DNA from: Pseudomonadota bacterium
GTDB lineage: Bacteria > Pseudomonadota > Gammaproteobacteria > Xanthomonadales > Xanthomonadaceae
DNA: 8,882 nucleotides
NCBI GenBank assembly: GCA_023392975.1
Contig: JAEWNA010000245.1
Location: forward strand, 1-8,882
Direction of reading: 5' to 3'
The notes below the pieces were generated by a model. It was not told the DNA's origin. It saw only the letters and a list, made by a program, of their open reading frames with translations, and did not search any database. A program made the translations under genes and the position numbers. Below, piece after piece: positions 1-7,192 of this stretch. How positions within the stretch are numbered: position 1 is the stretch's first letter; each line of letters begins with the position of its first letter.

Positions 1-1482
1 CTGTGCGACCGCACCGCGGCCGGTCGCGGCGGCGCGCGGGCGCTCGCCGAATGCCTCGCCGAGTGCCTTGCCCGCGCCACGCATCCGCAGGCGCGCGCGC
101 TGCCCGCCGCCGGCCTCGCGCTGGCCATGGCCGAACATCGCGGCGGCATCGTCGAGCGTGTACGCACCCTGCTGGAACGCCGGGACGACACCGCGTCCGC
201 GCCGACCGCGCGGCGTCGCTGGCTCGTCATCGCGATCGTGGCGCTGGTGCTGGTCGCGCTGCCCGGCGTGATCGTGATCGCCCGCCCCGGCCGGATCGCC
301 GACCTGTTCGACGCGCATCCGCTGTCGATCACGCTGCGCAACGGCGACAGCACCTACCGCGTGCGCGGCGACATGCCGGTGCGGGGCGACACGCTGACCG
401 TGACCATCGACGGCGACGTCGCCTTCACCGACGACGAGCGCGCAGTGGCGAAGGTCGGCGACGGCGCGGTGCTCGACATCGCGCAGCGTCACGCCGGCGT
501 CACCCGCCGACTGCGCATGGTCGGCGGCGGCGGCACGCCGCAGCGGGCCTACACCGTCGACGGCGTCGAAGCGCCCTTCGATGCCGGCGCGCAGGCCTGG
601 CTTGCGGCGCGCATTCCGGAAATCTACCGGGTCAGCGGCTTCGACGCCGAAGCGCGGACCGCGCGCCTGCTGACCGCGGGTGGCGCGCCGCGGCTGCTGG
701 AAGAGATCGCGAAGATCGACGCCGACGGCGTGCGCGCCGAATACCTCGCGCAATTCTTCGCGCAGGCGAGCGCGGACGCGGTGCAGACCGCGCAGGCGAT
801 GACGTTGCTGCGGGCGATCGGCTCGGATTACGACAAGCGTCGTGCGCTGGACGCCGCGCTCGCGCGCCCTGCGCCGACGCAGGAACAGCAGGTGTCGCTG
901 CTGTCGATCGCGGCCGGGATGGGGTCGGACTACGATCGCGCGGAGTGGCTGATCTCCGCGACGGACAAGCTGCCGTTCGACGGTCCCGCGGCTGCGGCGT
1001 GGTCGCGGGCGCTGCAGGGCATCGGCAGCGATTACGATCGCCAGCGCACGCTGCAAGCCGTGATGACGCGCGGCACGCCGCGTCCGCAGGCGGTCGCGCT
1101 GGCGCTGGAGGCGATCCGCGGGATGGGCAGCGACTACGATCGCCGATCCGCACTGCAGGCCGCAGCGGCCAGCGGTGTGCCGCTGCCGGATGCAGCGTTC
1201 ATCGCGGCGATCGACGGGATCGGTTCGGACTACGACAAGCGCGAGGCGCTGTTGGCGTTCATCGCCGCGTCCGCGCCGGACCTCGTCCGCAGCCGCGCGA
1301 TCCTGCGCAGCGCGGGCGGGATCGGTTCGGACCACGAGCGCGGAGAAGTGCTGGGGAGACTGGCCGCCACCATGCCCGACGATCCGCAGCTGATCGAGGC
1401 CTACCGCGCGGTGGCGCGGACGATGGGCGACTACGAGCGCGGCCAGGCGGAAAAGGCGCTGGATCGCTTCGCCCGCCTGTGA
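1..1482 (+). CDS. M56 family (BlaR1-like) membrane metallopeptidase with C-terminal SDYD repeats, 5'-partial
   Basis: The frame is open from the first base, so the gene begins upstream; the Met at 127 is internal. The first ~60 codons (LCDRTA..., then an Ala-rich helix with LALAM and IVERVRTLLE) resemble the segment after the HExxH helix in M56/BlaR1 peptidases; the zinc motif itself would lie outside the window. A basic RRR precedes a hydrophobic segment at codons 74-94 (nt 220-282), likely the last membrane helix. By BlaR1 topology the remaining ~400 residues would be periplasmic. This region starts with a beta-rich part and ends in repeats built on (I/M)GSDYD(K/R)R (see repeat entry). M56 proteins usually sense a signal and cleave a BlaI/MecI-type repressor, often encoded next door; any such partner would be upstream. 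No penicillin-binding sensor domain is visible, so beta-lactam sensing is not supported. The family call is from recall of sequence patterns, without a search. Confidence 0.75.
   Translation: MCDRTAAGRGGARALAECLAECLARATHPQARALPAAGLALAMAEHRGGIVERVRTLLERRDDTASAPTARRRWLVIAIVALVLVALPGVIVIARPGRIADLFDAHPLSITLRNGDSTYRVRGDMPVRGDTLTVTIDGDVAFTDDERAVAKVGDGAVLDIAQRHAGVTRRLRMVGGGGTPQRAYTVDGVEAPFDAGAQAWLAARIPEIYRVSGFDAEARTARLLTAGGAPRLLEEIAKIDADGVRAEYLAQFFAQASADAVQTAQAMTLLRAIGSDYDKRRALDAALARPAPTQEQQVSLLSIAAGMGSDYDRAEWLISATDKLPFDGPAAAAWSRALQGIGSDYDRQRTLQAVMTRGTPRPQAVALALEAIRGMGSDYDRRSALQAAAASGVPLPDAAFIAAIDGIGSDYDKREALLAFIAASAPDLVRSRAILRSAGGIGSDHERGEVLGRLAATMPDDPQLIEAYRAVARTMGDYERGQAEKALDRFARL
715..1482 (+). 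repeat. SDYD protein repeats, ~34 residues each, in the M56 peptidase sensor region
   Basis: The motif (I/M)GSDYD(K/R)R recurs with its first codon at 817, 919, 1021, 1123, 1219 and, with SDHER, 1321, then as MGDYERG at 1423. A degenerate copy (IDADGVRAEYL) sits exactly one period earlier at 715. Spacing is 102 nt except for one 96-nt interval (1123 to 1219), a two-codon shortening. Each unit reads as motif, helix with a conserved Leu three residues after the last Arg, Pro/Gly-rich turn, then a second helix leading to the next motif. This suggests an alpha-solenoid, HEAT-like in general shape. The repeats are clear in protein but diverged in DNA, so they are old and not a recent tandem duplication. 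Confidence 0.85.
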
Positions 1483-1492
1483 CGCCATCGCG

Positions 1493-1533
1493 CTGTCACG
1501 GGGATGTCATCCAGCGCCTCCGCGCGTAGACTG
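1493..1533 (+). promoter_or_regulatory. Possible promoter with Pho-box-like direct repeat upstream of the sulfotransferase-like gene
   Basis: CTGTCAC at 1493-1499 and ATGTCAT at 1505-1511 form a direct repeat of TGTCA. Sixteen bases after the second copy is TAGACT (1528-1533), an acceptable -10 hexamer. In PhoB-dependent promoters a pair of CTGTCAT-like half-sites replaces the -35 element. Here the half-site offset is 12 bases instead of the usual 11, because of a run of five G, which weakens the call. It could instead be a plain sigma-70 promoter with TGTCAT as a poor -35. Transcription would start near 1540. Confidence 0.3.
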
Positions 1534-1540
1534 TCGGCGC

Positions 1541-1598
1541 GGGCCCGCGCACCCCGGTGCGGGCCCGAGGAGATTTCGGGGACGGACGCGAGTCCGTG
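1541..1598 (+). other. Two strong hairpins in the leader of the sulfotransferase-like gene
   Basis: GGGCCCG (1542-1548) pairs perfectly with CGGGCCC (1561-1567), and CACC (1551-1554) with GGTG (1557-1560) inside it; the real apical loop may be rearranged because only CC separates the inner arms. Downstream, ACGGAC (1583-1588) pairs with GTCCGT (1593-1598) around GCGA, a GNRA tetraloop. No T-run follows either stem, so a normal intrinsic terminator for the upstream gene is not supported. If the promoter at 1493-1533 is real, these hairpins would be at the 5' end of a ~150-nt leader. Confidence 0.45.
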
Positions 1599-1689
1599 CT
1601 GCATGCGCATTCCGTGTGTGTCCGTGGTCTTCAGGTCAACGATCGTCGCTTCGATGCGTTCGAAGGGGCGATTCAGGATGGAGACAGGC

Positions 1690-3159
1690 ATGCGTCAGCA
1701 CAACATCTGGTGGTTCGGCGCAGTCGATCCCGAGACCGTCGAAGACTTCCAGCGCCGGGCGTGCTGCGCGCTTCCCCTGCAACCGGTCCCCGACGACGCG
1801 TCGATCGAGCGCGATCGACGCTTCGAGCAGGACATCGCCGTCGGCGATCTGGTCGTGGTGGCGTCCGGCGAGGTTGGACCGGTGCTGGTGGGCGATGTCG
1901 ACGGGGAGGCGGTGCAACGCCCGAAGATGTCGTTCGTGCAGCTCGTCCGCTCGGTCCGCTGGCGCCGCCAGCCGGTCGCCGAAGGCGACGATGTCGCGAC
2001 GTGGCATGACGCCCTGGCGGCGGCGCCCGTGCCGGCCCCGATCGCCGTGGAGGCGCATCCCGATCTGGTCGCGCGCATCCGCGCCGTGCCGCCGGACAAC
2101 GACGCCACCGAGTTTGCGTTCTCGATCGATCTGCAGCCACCGAAGATTCCGCCGCCGGCGCTGCCGATCCTCTACCAGTCGCCCTACGCGGGCCGCATCC
2201 TGCGCGACTTCCGCTGGCGCGAATACCTCGTCGCCAATCCCGACGTGGCGCTGACCGGCGAAGGCGAAGAACACGCCTTCCACCATTTCTTCCACCAGGG
2301 CTACTACGAGCGCAGGATCTTCGATCCCAAGCGCCTCGACGGCTTCGATCCCGGTTTCTATCGCGAGCGTTACCCGGAACTGGAACTGCCGACCGATGCC
2401 GCCGCGCAGATCCACTACTGCTACCACGGCTGGTACGAAGAGCGCATTCCCAACCCGGGCAGCGCCTGGCTGTACGACGCCGCGCTGCACGTCTACCAGA
2501 TGGGCAAGGTCGGCTCGCATTCGATCGCCGCCGCGCTCGGCGACGCCGGTTACGACGGCGGCGTGATCCACCTGCACTGGGCCACGGACATCGTCACCGG
2601 CTATCCATCGAACCGGCTGCCGTACACGCGCATCCTCGTGCACGAGCGCGAGCGACCGGTAAAGGTCATCTCGGCCACGCGCGAAATCGTGTCGTGGGCG
2701 CTGTCGGGCCTGTTCCAGTACCACGGCGCGTCCACCCTCAACGAGGCCGATGCGGTGGCGCTGGTCGAGGAGCGCTTCTGGCCGATGTGCCAGAACGGCC
2801 TGCGCTGGTTCGAGCATCGCTACTACTGCGGCCTCGATGTCTACGCCCATCCCTTCGACCACGCGGCCGGCTGCGTGCGCATCGACCATCCCGGCATCGA
2901 ACTGTTCATCTACCGGCAGGAAGACCTGCCGCGGATGGAGGCGCCGCTCGCCGCGTTCCTCGAACTGCCGCAACTGCGCATGCCGCACCGCAACGTCGGC
3001 GACGGCAAGGGCTATTCCGATCTGTATCGCCGGATCATGCGCGAGTTCCGCATGCCCGGGAACCTGCTGTCGCGGCTCTACGACACGCCCTTCATGCGTC
3101 ACTTCTACAGCGACGCCGAGCGCGAGGCCGGCTACGCACGCTGGGTGCGGCGCAGCTGA
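1690..3159 (+). CDS. Sulfotransferase-like protein (capsular polysaccharide synthesis type) with N-terminal extension
   Basis: 489 residues from ATG 1690, preceded by GGAG at 1680-1683 with 6-nt spacing. An in-frame ATG at 1678 with GAAGGGG nine nt upstream is nearly as good and would add four residues. Three parts are visible. Residues ~5-100 form a beta-rich domain beginning IWWFGAVD, with GDLVVVAS, VLVGDVDG and VRSVRW. Residues ~174-213 and 218-258 are two copies of a motif of the type FYRERYPEL...HY..HGWYEERIPNP, known from polysaccharide glycosyltransferases and sulfotransferases. Residues ~267-489 carry QMGKVGSHS (MGKVGS from 271), the phosphosulfate-loop-like motif of NKWYS-type putative capsule proteins, and ATREIVSW (~329-336), matching the second nucleotide-binding segment of sulfotransferases. 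There is no signal peptide or membrane helix, so it is probably cytosolic. Sulfation of a surface glycan is an inference; no glycan genes are in the window. Confidence 0.78.
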   Translation: MRQHNIWWFGAVDPETVEDFQRRACCALPLQPVPDDASIERDRRFEQDIAVGDLVVVASGEVGPVLVGDVDGEAVQRPKMSFVQLVRSVRWRRQPVAEGDDVATWHDALAAAPVPAPIAVEAHPDLVARIRAVPPDNDATEFAFSIDLQPPKIPPPALPILYQSPYAGRILRDFRWREYLVANPDVALTGEGEEHAFHHFFHQGYYERRIFDPKRLDGFDPGFYRERYPELELPTDAAAQIHYCYHGWYEERIPNPGSAWLYDAALHVYQMGKVGSHSIAAALGDAGYDGGVIHLHWATDIVTGYPSNRLPYTRILVHERERPVKVISATREIVSWALSGLFQYHGASTLNEADAVALVEERFWPMCQNGLRWFEHRYYCGLDVYAHPFDHAAGCVRIDHPGIELFIYRQEDLPRMEAPLAAFLELPQLRMPHRNVGDGKGYSDLYRRIMREFRMPGNLLSRLYDTPFMRHFYSDAEREAGYARWVRRS

Positions 3160-3163
3160 GAGC

Positions 3164-3195
3164 GACGCGGGGCGGCTCAGGCCGCCGCGCGCGTC
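3164..3195. terminator. Hairpin across the convergent gene ends, possible bidirectional terminator
   Basis: GGCGGC (3171-3176) and GCCGCC (3181-3186) pair around the loop TCAG, which contains the stop codon of the minus-strand gene. Outside them GACGCG (3164-3169) pairs with CGCGTC (3190-3195) across a small internal loop. The structure fills the 17-nt gap between the convergent genes and enters the end of the oxidoreductase gene. Neither strand has a T-run after the stem, so it is not a canonical intrinsic terminator; it may act as a non-canonical stop or mRNA 3'-end stabiliser. Confidence 0.35.
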
Positions 3196-6100
3196 TCCGC
3201 CGGCGTCGCGTTCCACTTCGCCATGAGATCCGCCAGGCGCGCCTTCGCCTTGTGCAGGTGCGCTTCCTTGACGTGGCCGAAGCCGCGGATGTGTTCCGGC
3301 ACCGAGGCGATCTCGGCGGCGAGGGCGGCGTTGCCGGCGTCGAGCTTCGCCAGCAGTGCGTCGACGGTGGCGAAGTAGTCGGCGATCAGCTGCCGCTCCA
3401 TCTTCCGTTCCTCGGTGTAGCCGAACACGTCGAACGTGCCACCGCGCAGGCCGCGCAGCTTCGCAAGCAGGCCGAAGGCCTTCAGCATCCACGGGCCGTA
3501 CTCGCGCTTGATCAGGCGGCCCTGTGCGTCCTTCTTCGCCAGCAGCGGCGGCGCGAGGTGGAAGCGCAGCGTGTAGTCGCCCTCGAATTGCTGCTGCAGG
3601 CGGCGCTGGAAGTCGCCGCTGGTGTAGAGCCGCGCGACTTCGTATTCGTCCTTGTACGCCATCAGCTTGAACGCGTAGCGGGCGACGGCCTCCGAAAGGT
3701 CGGTGGCGCCCGGCGCCTTCGCCTGCTCGGCCGCGCGGACCTTCGCCACGAGATCGACGTAACGCTTCGCGTACGCGGCGTCCTGGTAGTCGGTGAGGAA
3801 GGCGGTACGGCGGGCGATGAGTTCGTCCAGCGATCGCGACAGCCGCGTGTCGTCGAGTGGCGCGAACGCATCGCCGCCGCCGCTGGCCGGTACGTGGCGC
3901 AGTTCCTGCGCGTCGCGCAGGTTCGCGGCCTGCGGGTTGAGGCCGGACTCGTGGCCTTCCGACGGCGTCGGCGCCAGCAGCGGCAGCGTGTGCGGCGTGG
4001 CTTCGGCCGGCGTCGGTGCGTTCTTGACGATGCCGGCAGCCGCGACGACCGCGGGCAGGTCGATCGCGGCGAGGCGGCCCCAGGCGAACGCGGTCTTGTT
4101 CATCTGCACCGCGGCGCCGTTGAGTTCGACCGCGCGCATCAGCGCATCGAACGAGATCGGCACCAGCCCCTGCTGCCAGGCATAGCCGAGCATGAAGAGG
4201 TTGGCGGCGATCGCATCGCCCATCAGCGCGGTGGCGAGCTGCGTGGCGTCGACCAGCGACGGCTCCTTGCCGCCCAGGGCGGTGCGCACTGCGGCGACGA
4301 TGTCGGCCGCCGGGAACTGCATGTCCGGGCGCGTGGTGAAGGTGCCGGGCATCGCCTCGTAGCTGTTGAGCACGACGTGGGAGCGGTCGCCGCGGATCTT
4401 CGACAGCGCCCAGTAGTCGTTGACCACGACCATGTCGCAGCCGAGGACGAGGTCGGCCTCGCCGGCGGCGATGCGCACGGCGTGGATGTCGTCGGGCGTG
4501 CGCGCCAGGCGGATGTGCGTGGTCACCGCGCCGCCCTTCTGCGCGAGGCCGGTCTGGTCGAGCACGGTCGCGCCCTTGCCTTCGAGATGGCCGGCCATGC
4601 CCAGCAGCGCGCCGATCGTCACCACGCCGGTGCCGCCGACGCCGGTGATGAGGATGTTCCAGGGACGGTCGAGCGCGCTGGCGAACGTCGGCATCGGCAG
4701 GTCGCCGAGGCGATCGGCTGCATTCACTTTGTTGCCCTTGCGCAGCTGGCCGCCGTGCACGGTGACGAAGCTCGGGCAGAAGCCCTCGACGCAGCTGTAG
4801 TCCTTGTTGCAGTTGCTCTGGTCGATGTCGCGCTTGCGGCCGTATTCGGTTTCCTTCGGCAGCACCGACACGCAGAAGCTCTTCACGCCGCAGTCGCCGC
4901 AGCCTTCGCAGACCAGCGAGTTGATCGCGACGCGCTTCTGCGGATCGGCCAGCTTGCCGCGCTTGCGGCGGCGGCGCTTCTCGGTGGCGCAGGTCTGGTC
5001 GTAGATCAGGATGCTGACGCCCCTGGTCTTGCGCAGCTTCTTCTGCACCTCGTCCAGCTCGCGGCGATCGTAGAACTCGACATCGTTCGGGAACAGGTAG
5101 CGCTGGCGCGTCCACTTCAGGATGTCGTCGCTGACCACCACGATCGTGTACGCACCCTCGGCGCGCATCTGCTGCGCGATCTGCGGCACGGTCAGCGTGC
5201 CGTCGACCGGCTGGCCGCCGGTCATCGCCACCGCGTCGTTGTAGAGGATCTTGTAGGTGATGTTGACGCCGGCCGCGATCGACTGGCGGATCGCCAGCGA
5301 ACCGGAATGGAAATACGTGCCGTCGCCGAGGTTCTGGAAGACGTGTTCGTTCTCGGTGAACGCCGCCTGCCCGCACCAGGTCACGCCTTCGCCGCCCATG
5401 TGGGTGAAGGTGTCGGTGTTGCGGTCCATCCACGTGACCATGTAGTGGCAGCCGATGCCGCCCAGCGCGCGCGAGCCTTCCGGCACCTTGGTCGAGGTGT
5501 TGTGCGGGCAGCCGCTGCAGTAGTGCGGCACGCGCGGGAAGCTGGCGCGCGGCAGCGCGAGTTCGCCTTCCTTCTCCGCCATCCACCGCATCACGTTCTC
5601 GATGCGTTCGCTGGCGTGGAAACGCTGGATGCGCCGGCCGATCACGCCGGCGATCGTCGCCGGCGTCAGCTCGCCGGTGCTGGGCAGGATCCACGCGCCG
5701 CTCTCGTCGAACTTGCCGACGATGCTCGGACGGCTGTTGTCGAGATTGATGCCGTCGAAGTTGTAGAACAGCTCCTTCATCTGGCTTTCGATGAAGCCGA
5801 GCTTCTCCTCGACCACCACGATGTCCTGCAGCCCGCGCGCGAACGCGCGGATGCCCATCGGCTCCAGCGGCCAGGTCATGCCGACCTTGTACACGCGGAT
5901 GCCCAGGTCCGCGCAGGCGCGCGCGTCGAGGCCGAGGTATTCCAGCGCCTGCAGCACGTCGAGATAGCTCTTGCCGGTGGTGACGATGCCCAGTCGCGCG
6001 TGCGGCGAATCGATCACCACGCGATCGAGGCGGTTGGCGCGCGCGAACGCCTGCGCGGCCTTCACCGCGTAACGGTGCAGGCGCATTTCCTGATCGAGCG

Positions 6101-6863
6101 GCGGATCCGGCCAGCGGATGTTGAGGCCGCCCGGTGGCATCTCGAAATCGTCCGGCGTGACGATCTGCAGCGCCAGCGGATTGACGTCGACCGAGGCCGA
6201 CGATTCCACGGTTTCGGCGATCGTCTTGAAGCCCACCCAGCGGCCGGTGTAACGCGACATCGCCCAGCCGATCAGGCCCATGTCGAGGATGTCCTGCACG
6301 CCGGCCGGATTCAGCACCGGCATCAGCGCCGACTGGAATTCGCCCTCGCTGCCGTGCGGTAGCGTCGAACTGCGGCAGGCGTGGTCGTCGGCGGCCATCG
6401 CCAGCACACCGCCGAACTTCGAGGTACCGGCGGCATTGGCGTGCTTGAACACGTCGCCGCAGCGGTCCACGCCCGGGCCCTTGCCGTACCACATGCCGAA
6501 CACGCCATCGACCTTCGCGCCCGGGAACAGGTTGGTCTGCTGCGTGCCCCAGACCATCGTCGCACCCAGGTCCTCGTTGAGGCCGGGGGTGAATTTCACG
6601 CCGGCGGCGGCCAGATGCTTCTTGGCCTTCCACAGCTCCAGGTCGAAGCCGCCCAGCGGGCTGCCGCGGTAGCCGCTGATGAAGCCGGCGGTGTCGAGGC
6701 CGGCCGCCTGATCGCGCAGCCGCTGCATCAGCGGCAGCCGGACCAGCGCCTGCACGCCCGACAGATAGATGCGGCCCTCGGTCCGGGTGAACTTGTCGTC
6801 CAGGGTGTAGGCGTGGTCGACGGCCGGCGAGGCGGCCGGGCGAAGGGCGGAGGGCTGCGACAT
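3177..6863 (-). CDS. Indolepyruvate ferredoxin oxidoreductase, single-chain IorA-IorB type
   Basis: 1228 residues. It would catalyse CoA- and ferredoxin-dependent oxidative decarboxylation of indolepyruvate and other arylpyruvates from Trp, Phe and Tyr transamination, in the cytosol. Start ATG at 6863 has AAGGA ten nt upstream (6874-6878); an upstream in-frame Met would add 38 residues of unlikely sequence. Domains in order: pyrimidine-binding N-terminal domain with SGYRGSPLGG (63-72); CSGCPHN (Cys449, Cys452) opening the thiamine-diphosphate domain, with GDG at 513-515 and MTGGQ at 547-551; a polybasic linker; an iron-sulfur region with Cys652, 655, 658, 664 and then Cys685, 691, 696; the gamma (IorB-like) domain with GVGGTG (741-746) and a QKGGAV motif; and a C-terminal domain from ~1010 to the end matching the DUF6537 region of fused proteobacterial enzymes. 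Length and motifs look intact. It is transcribed alone, convergent with the sulfotransferase-like gene. Exact keto-acid preference cannot be read from sequence. Confidence 0.95.
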   Translation of the reverse strand: MSQPSALRPAASPAVDHAYTLDDKFTRTEGRIYLSGVQALVRLPLMQRLRDQAAGLDTAGFISGYRGSPLGGFDLELWKAKKHLAAAGVKFTPGLNEDLGATMVWGTQQTNLFPGAKVDGVFGMWYGKGPGVDRCGDVFKHANAAGTSKFGGVLAMAADDHACRSSTLPHGSEGEFQSALMPVLNPAGVQDILDMGLIGWAMSRYTGRWVGFKTIAETVESSASVDVNPLALQIVTPDDFEMPPGGLNIRWPDPPLDQEMRLHRYAVKAAQAFARANRLDRVVIDSPHARLGIVTTGKSYLDVLQALEYLGLDARACADLGIRVYKVGMTWPLEPMGIRAFARGLQDIVVVEEKLGFIESQMKELFYNFDGINLDNSRPSIVGKFDESGAWILPSTGELTPATIAGVIGRRIQRFHASERIENVMRWMAEKEGELALPRASFPRVPHYCSGCPHNTSTKVPEGSRALGGIGCHYMVTWMDRNTDTFTHMGGEGVTWCGQAAFTENEHVFQNLGDGTYFHSGSLAIRQSIAAGVNITYKILYNDAVAMTGGQPVDGTLTVPQIAQQMRAEGAYTIVVVSDDILKWTRQRYLFPNDVEFYDRRELDEVQKKLRKTRGVSILIYDQTCATEKRRRRKRGKLADPQKRVAINSLVCEGCGDCGVKSFCVSVLPKETEYGRKRDIDQSNCNKDYSCVEGFCPSFVTVHGGQLRKGNKVNAADRLGDLPMPTFASALDRPWNILITGVGGTGVVTIGALLGMAGHLEGKGATVLDQTGLAQKGGAVTTHIRLARTPDDIHAVRIAAGEADLVLGCDMVVVNDYWALSKIRGDRSHVVLNSYEAMPGTFTTRPDMQFPAADIVAAVRTALGGKEPSLVDATQLATALMGDAIAANLFMLGYAWQQGLVPISFDALMRAVELNGAAVQMNKTAFAWGRLAAIDLPAVVAAAGIVKNAPTPAEATPHTLPLLAPTPSEGHESGLNPQAANLRDAQELRHVPASGGGDAFAPLDDTRLSRSLDELIARRTAFLTDYQDAAYAKRYVDLVAKVRAAEQAKAPGATDLSEAVARYAFKLMAYKDEYEVARLYTSGDFQRRLQQQFEGDYTLRFHLAPPLLAKKDAQGRLIKREYGPWMLKAFGLLAKLRGLRGGTFDVFGYTEERKMERQLIADYFATVDALLAKLDAGNAALAAEIASVPEHIRGFGHVKEAHLHKAKARLADLMAKWNATPAETRAAA

Positions 6864-6945
6864 GGGAGAAGCGTCCTTGGCGGCGACCGCAGGCGGTCGG
6901 CGCATGGCGAATGCGGGGAGAGTGGCCGGCGAACCGGATGCAAAA

Positions 6946-6954
6946 ATTCTAGCA
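6946..6954 (-). promoter_or_regulatory. Extended -10 promoter candidate for the oxidoreductase gene
   Basis: Read on the minus strand, positions 6954-6946 give TGCTAGAAT, a TGn extended -10 element followed by a T-rich stretch. No good -35 hexamer lies 16-18 nt upstream, which is tolerated by extended -10 promoters. Transcription would begin near 6939, giving a leader of about 75 nt to the ATG at 6863. This is a motif match only. Confidence 0.4.
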
Positions 6955-7083
6955 GGAACAGAGGGTTGGGCGATCATGGCACGGTCGGCGCGGGGTCGGC
7001 ATGCATACGCTGCCGGACGGATGCGCCCACCGAAGCGGGACGAGGTCGGCAGAAATGGTGCAGAATGTGACCAAATACGCTGA

Positions 7084-7103
7084 CACCATCACCATGAATG
7101 GTG
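7084..7103. promoter_or_regulatory. CACCAT direct repeat plus palindrome, possible regulator site
   Basis: CACCAT occurs twice in tandem (7084-7089 and 7090-7095). The second copy forms a perfect 6-bp inverted repeat with ATGGTG (7098-7103) around GA. It lies about 105 nt upstream of the start predicted from the sigma-54-like site, a normal distance for an activator site of such promoters. It resembles the CAC...GTG pattern of NtrC sites, but the half-site spacing is one base longer than usual and the outer G/C are missing. No regulator is assigned. Confidence 0.25.
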
Positions 7104-7174
7104 GAGCTTTCGGGGACAAGAAAACCTGCAATGGATCAGCGGGTTGCGTATTTTTCGTGACGTAATTCCGGCAA

Positions 7175-7192
7175 TTGGCACGAATCTTGTTT
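7175..7192 (+). promoter_or_regulatory. Sigma-54-type promoter candidate for the DUF11 gene
   Basis: TTGGCACG (7175-7182), four bases, then TTGTT (7187-7191) match the sigma-54 consensus TGGCACG-N4-TTGCW at all positions but one (T for C at -12). The GG (7177-7178) and the -13 G (7189) have exactly the required ten-base separation. The predicted start is near 7202, leaving a leader of about 210 nt before the GTG at 7412. It is on the same strand as, and the only strong promoter-like match I found for, that gene. Sigma-54 promoters need an enhancer-binding activator, which is not encoded in the window. Confidence 0.5.

Noticed and set aside
127..1482. M56 gene starting at the ATG at 127
   Set aside because: The same frame is open to the window edge with family-like sequence (LCDRTA...) before this Met, and no ribosome binding site precedes it, so the Met is internal and the gene is 5'-partial.
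3..1529. Second open plus-strand frame across the M56 gene
   Set aside because: The translation is almost entirely Arg/Ala/Gly/Pro/Asp with no domain, while the frame starting at base 1 has a membrane helix and regular repeats.
2694..6362. Long plus-strand open frame (1222 codons) antisense to the oxidoreductase
   Set aside because: Mirror-frame artefact of codon bias: low-complexity His/Arg/Ala-rich translation, no ribosome binding site at its start, and it overlaps two well-supported genes.
1636..6633. Very long minus-strand open frame (1665 codons)
   Set aside because: It is a different frame from the oxidoreductase over most of its length and runs antisense through the sulfotransferase-like gene. 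Its translation is Arg/Ala-rich with no recognisable domain, as expected from high GC; the true genes have clear motifs in other frames.
7067..7085. CRP/Clp-type site starting at TGTGA
   Set aside because: Only one half-site (TGTGA) is present; there is no TCACA partner at the required spacing.
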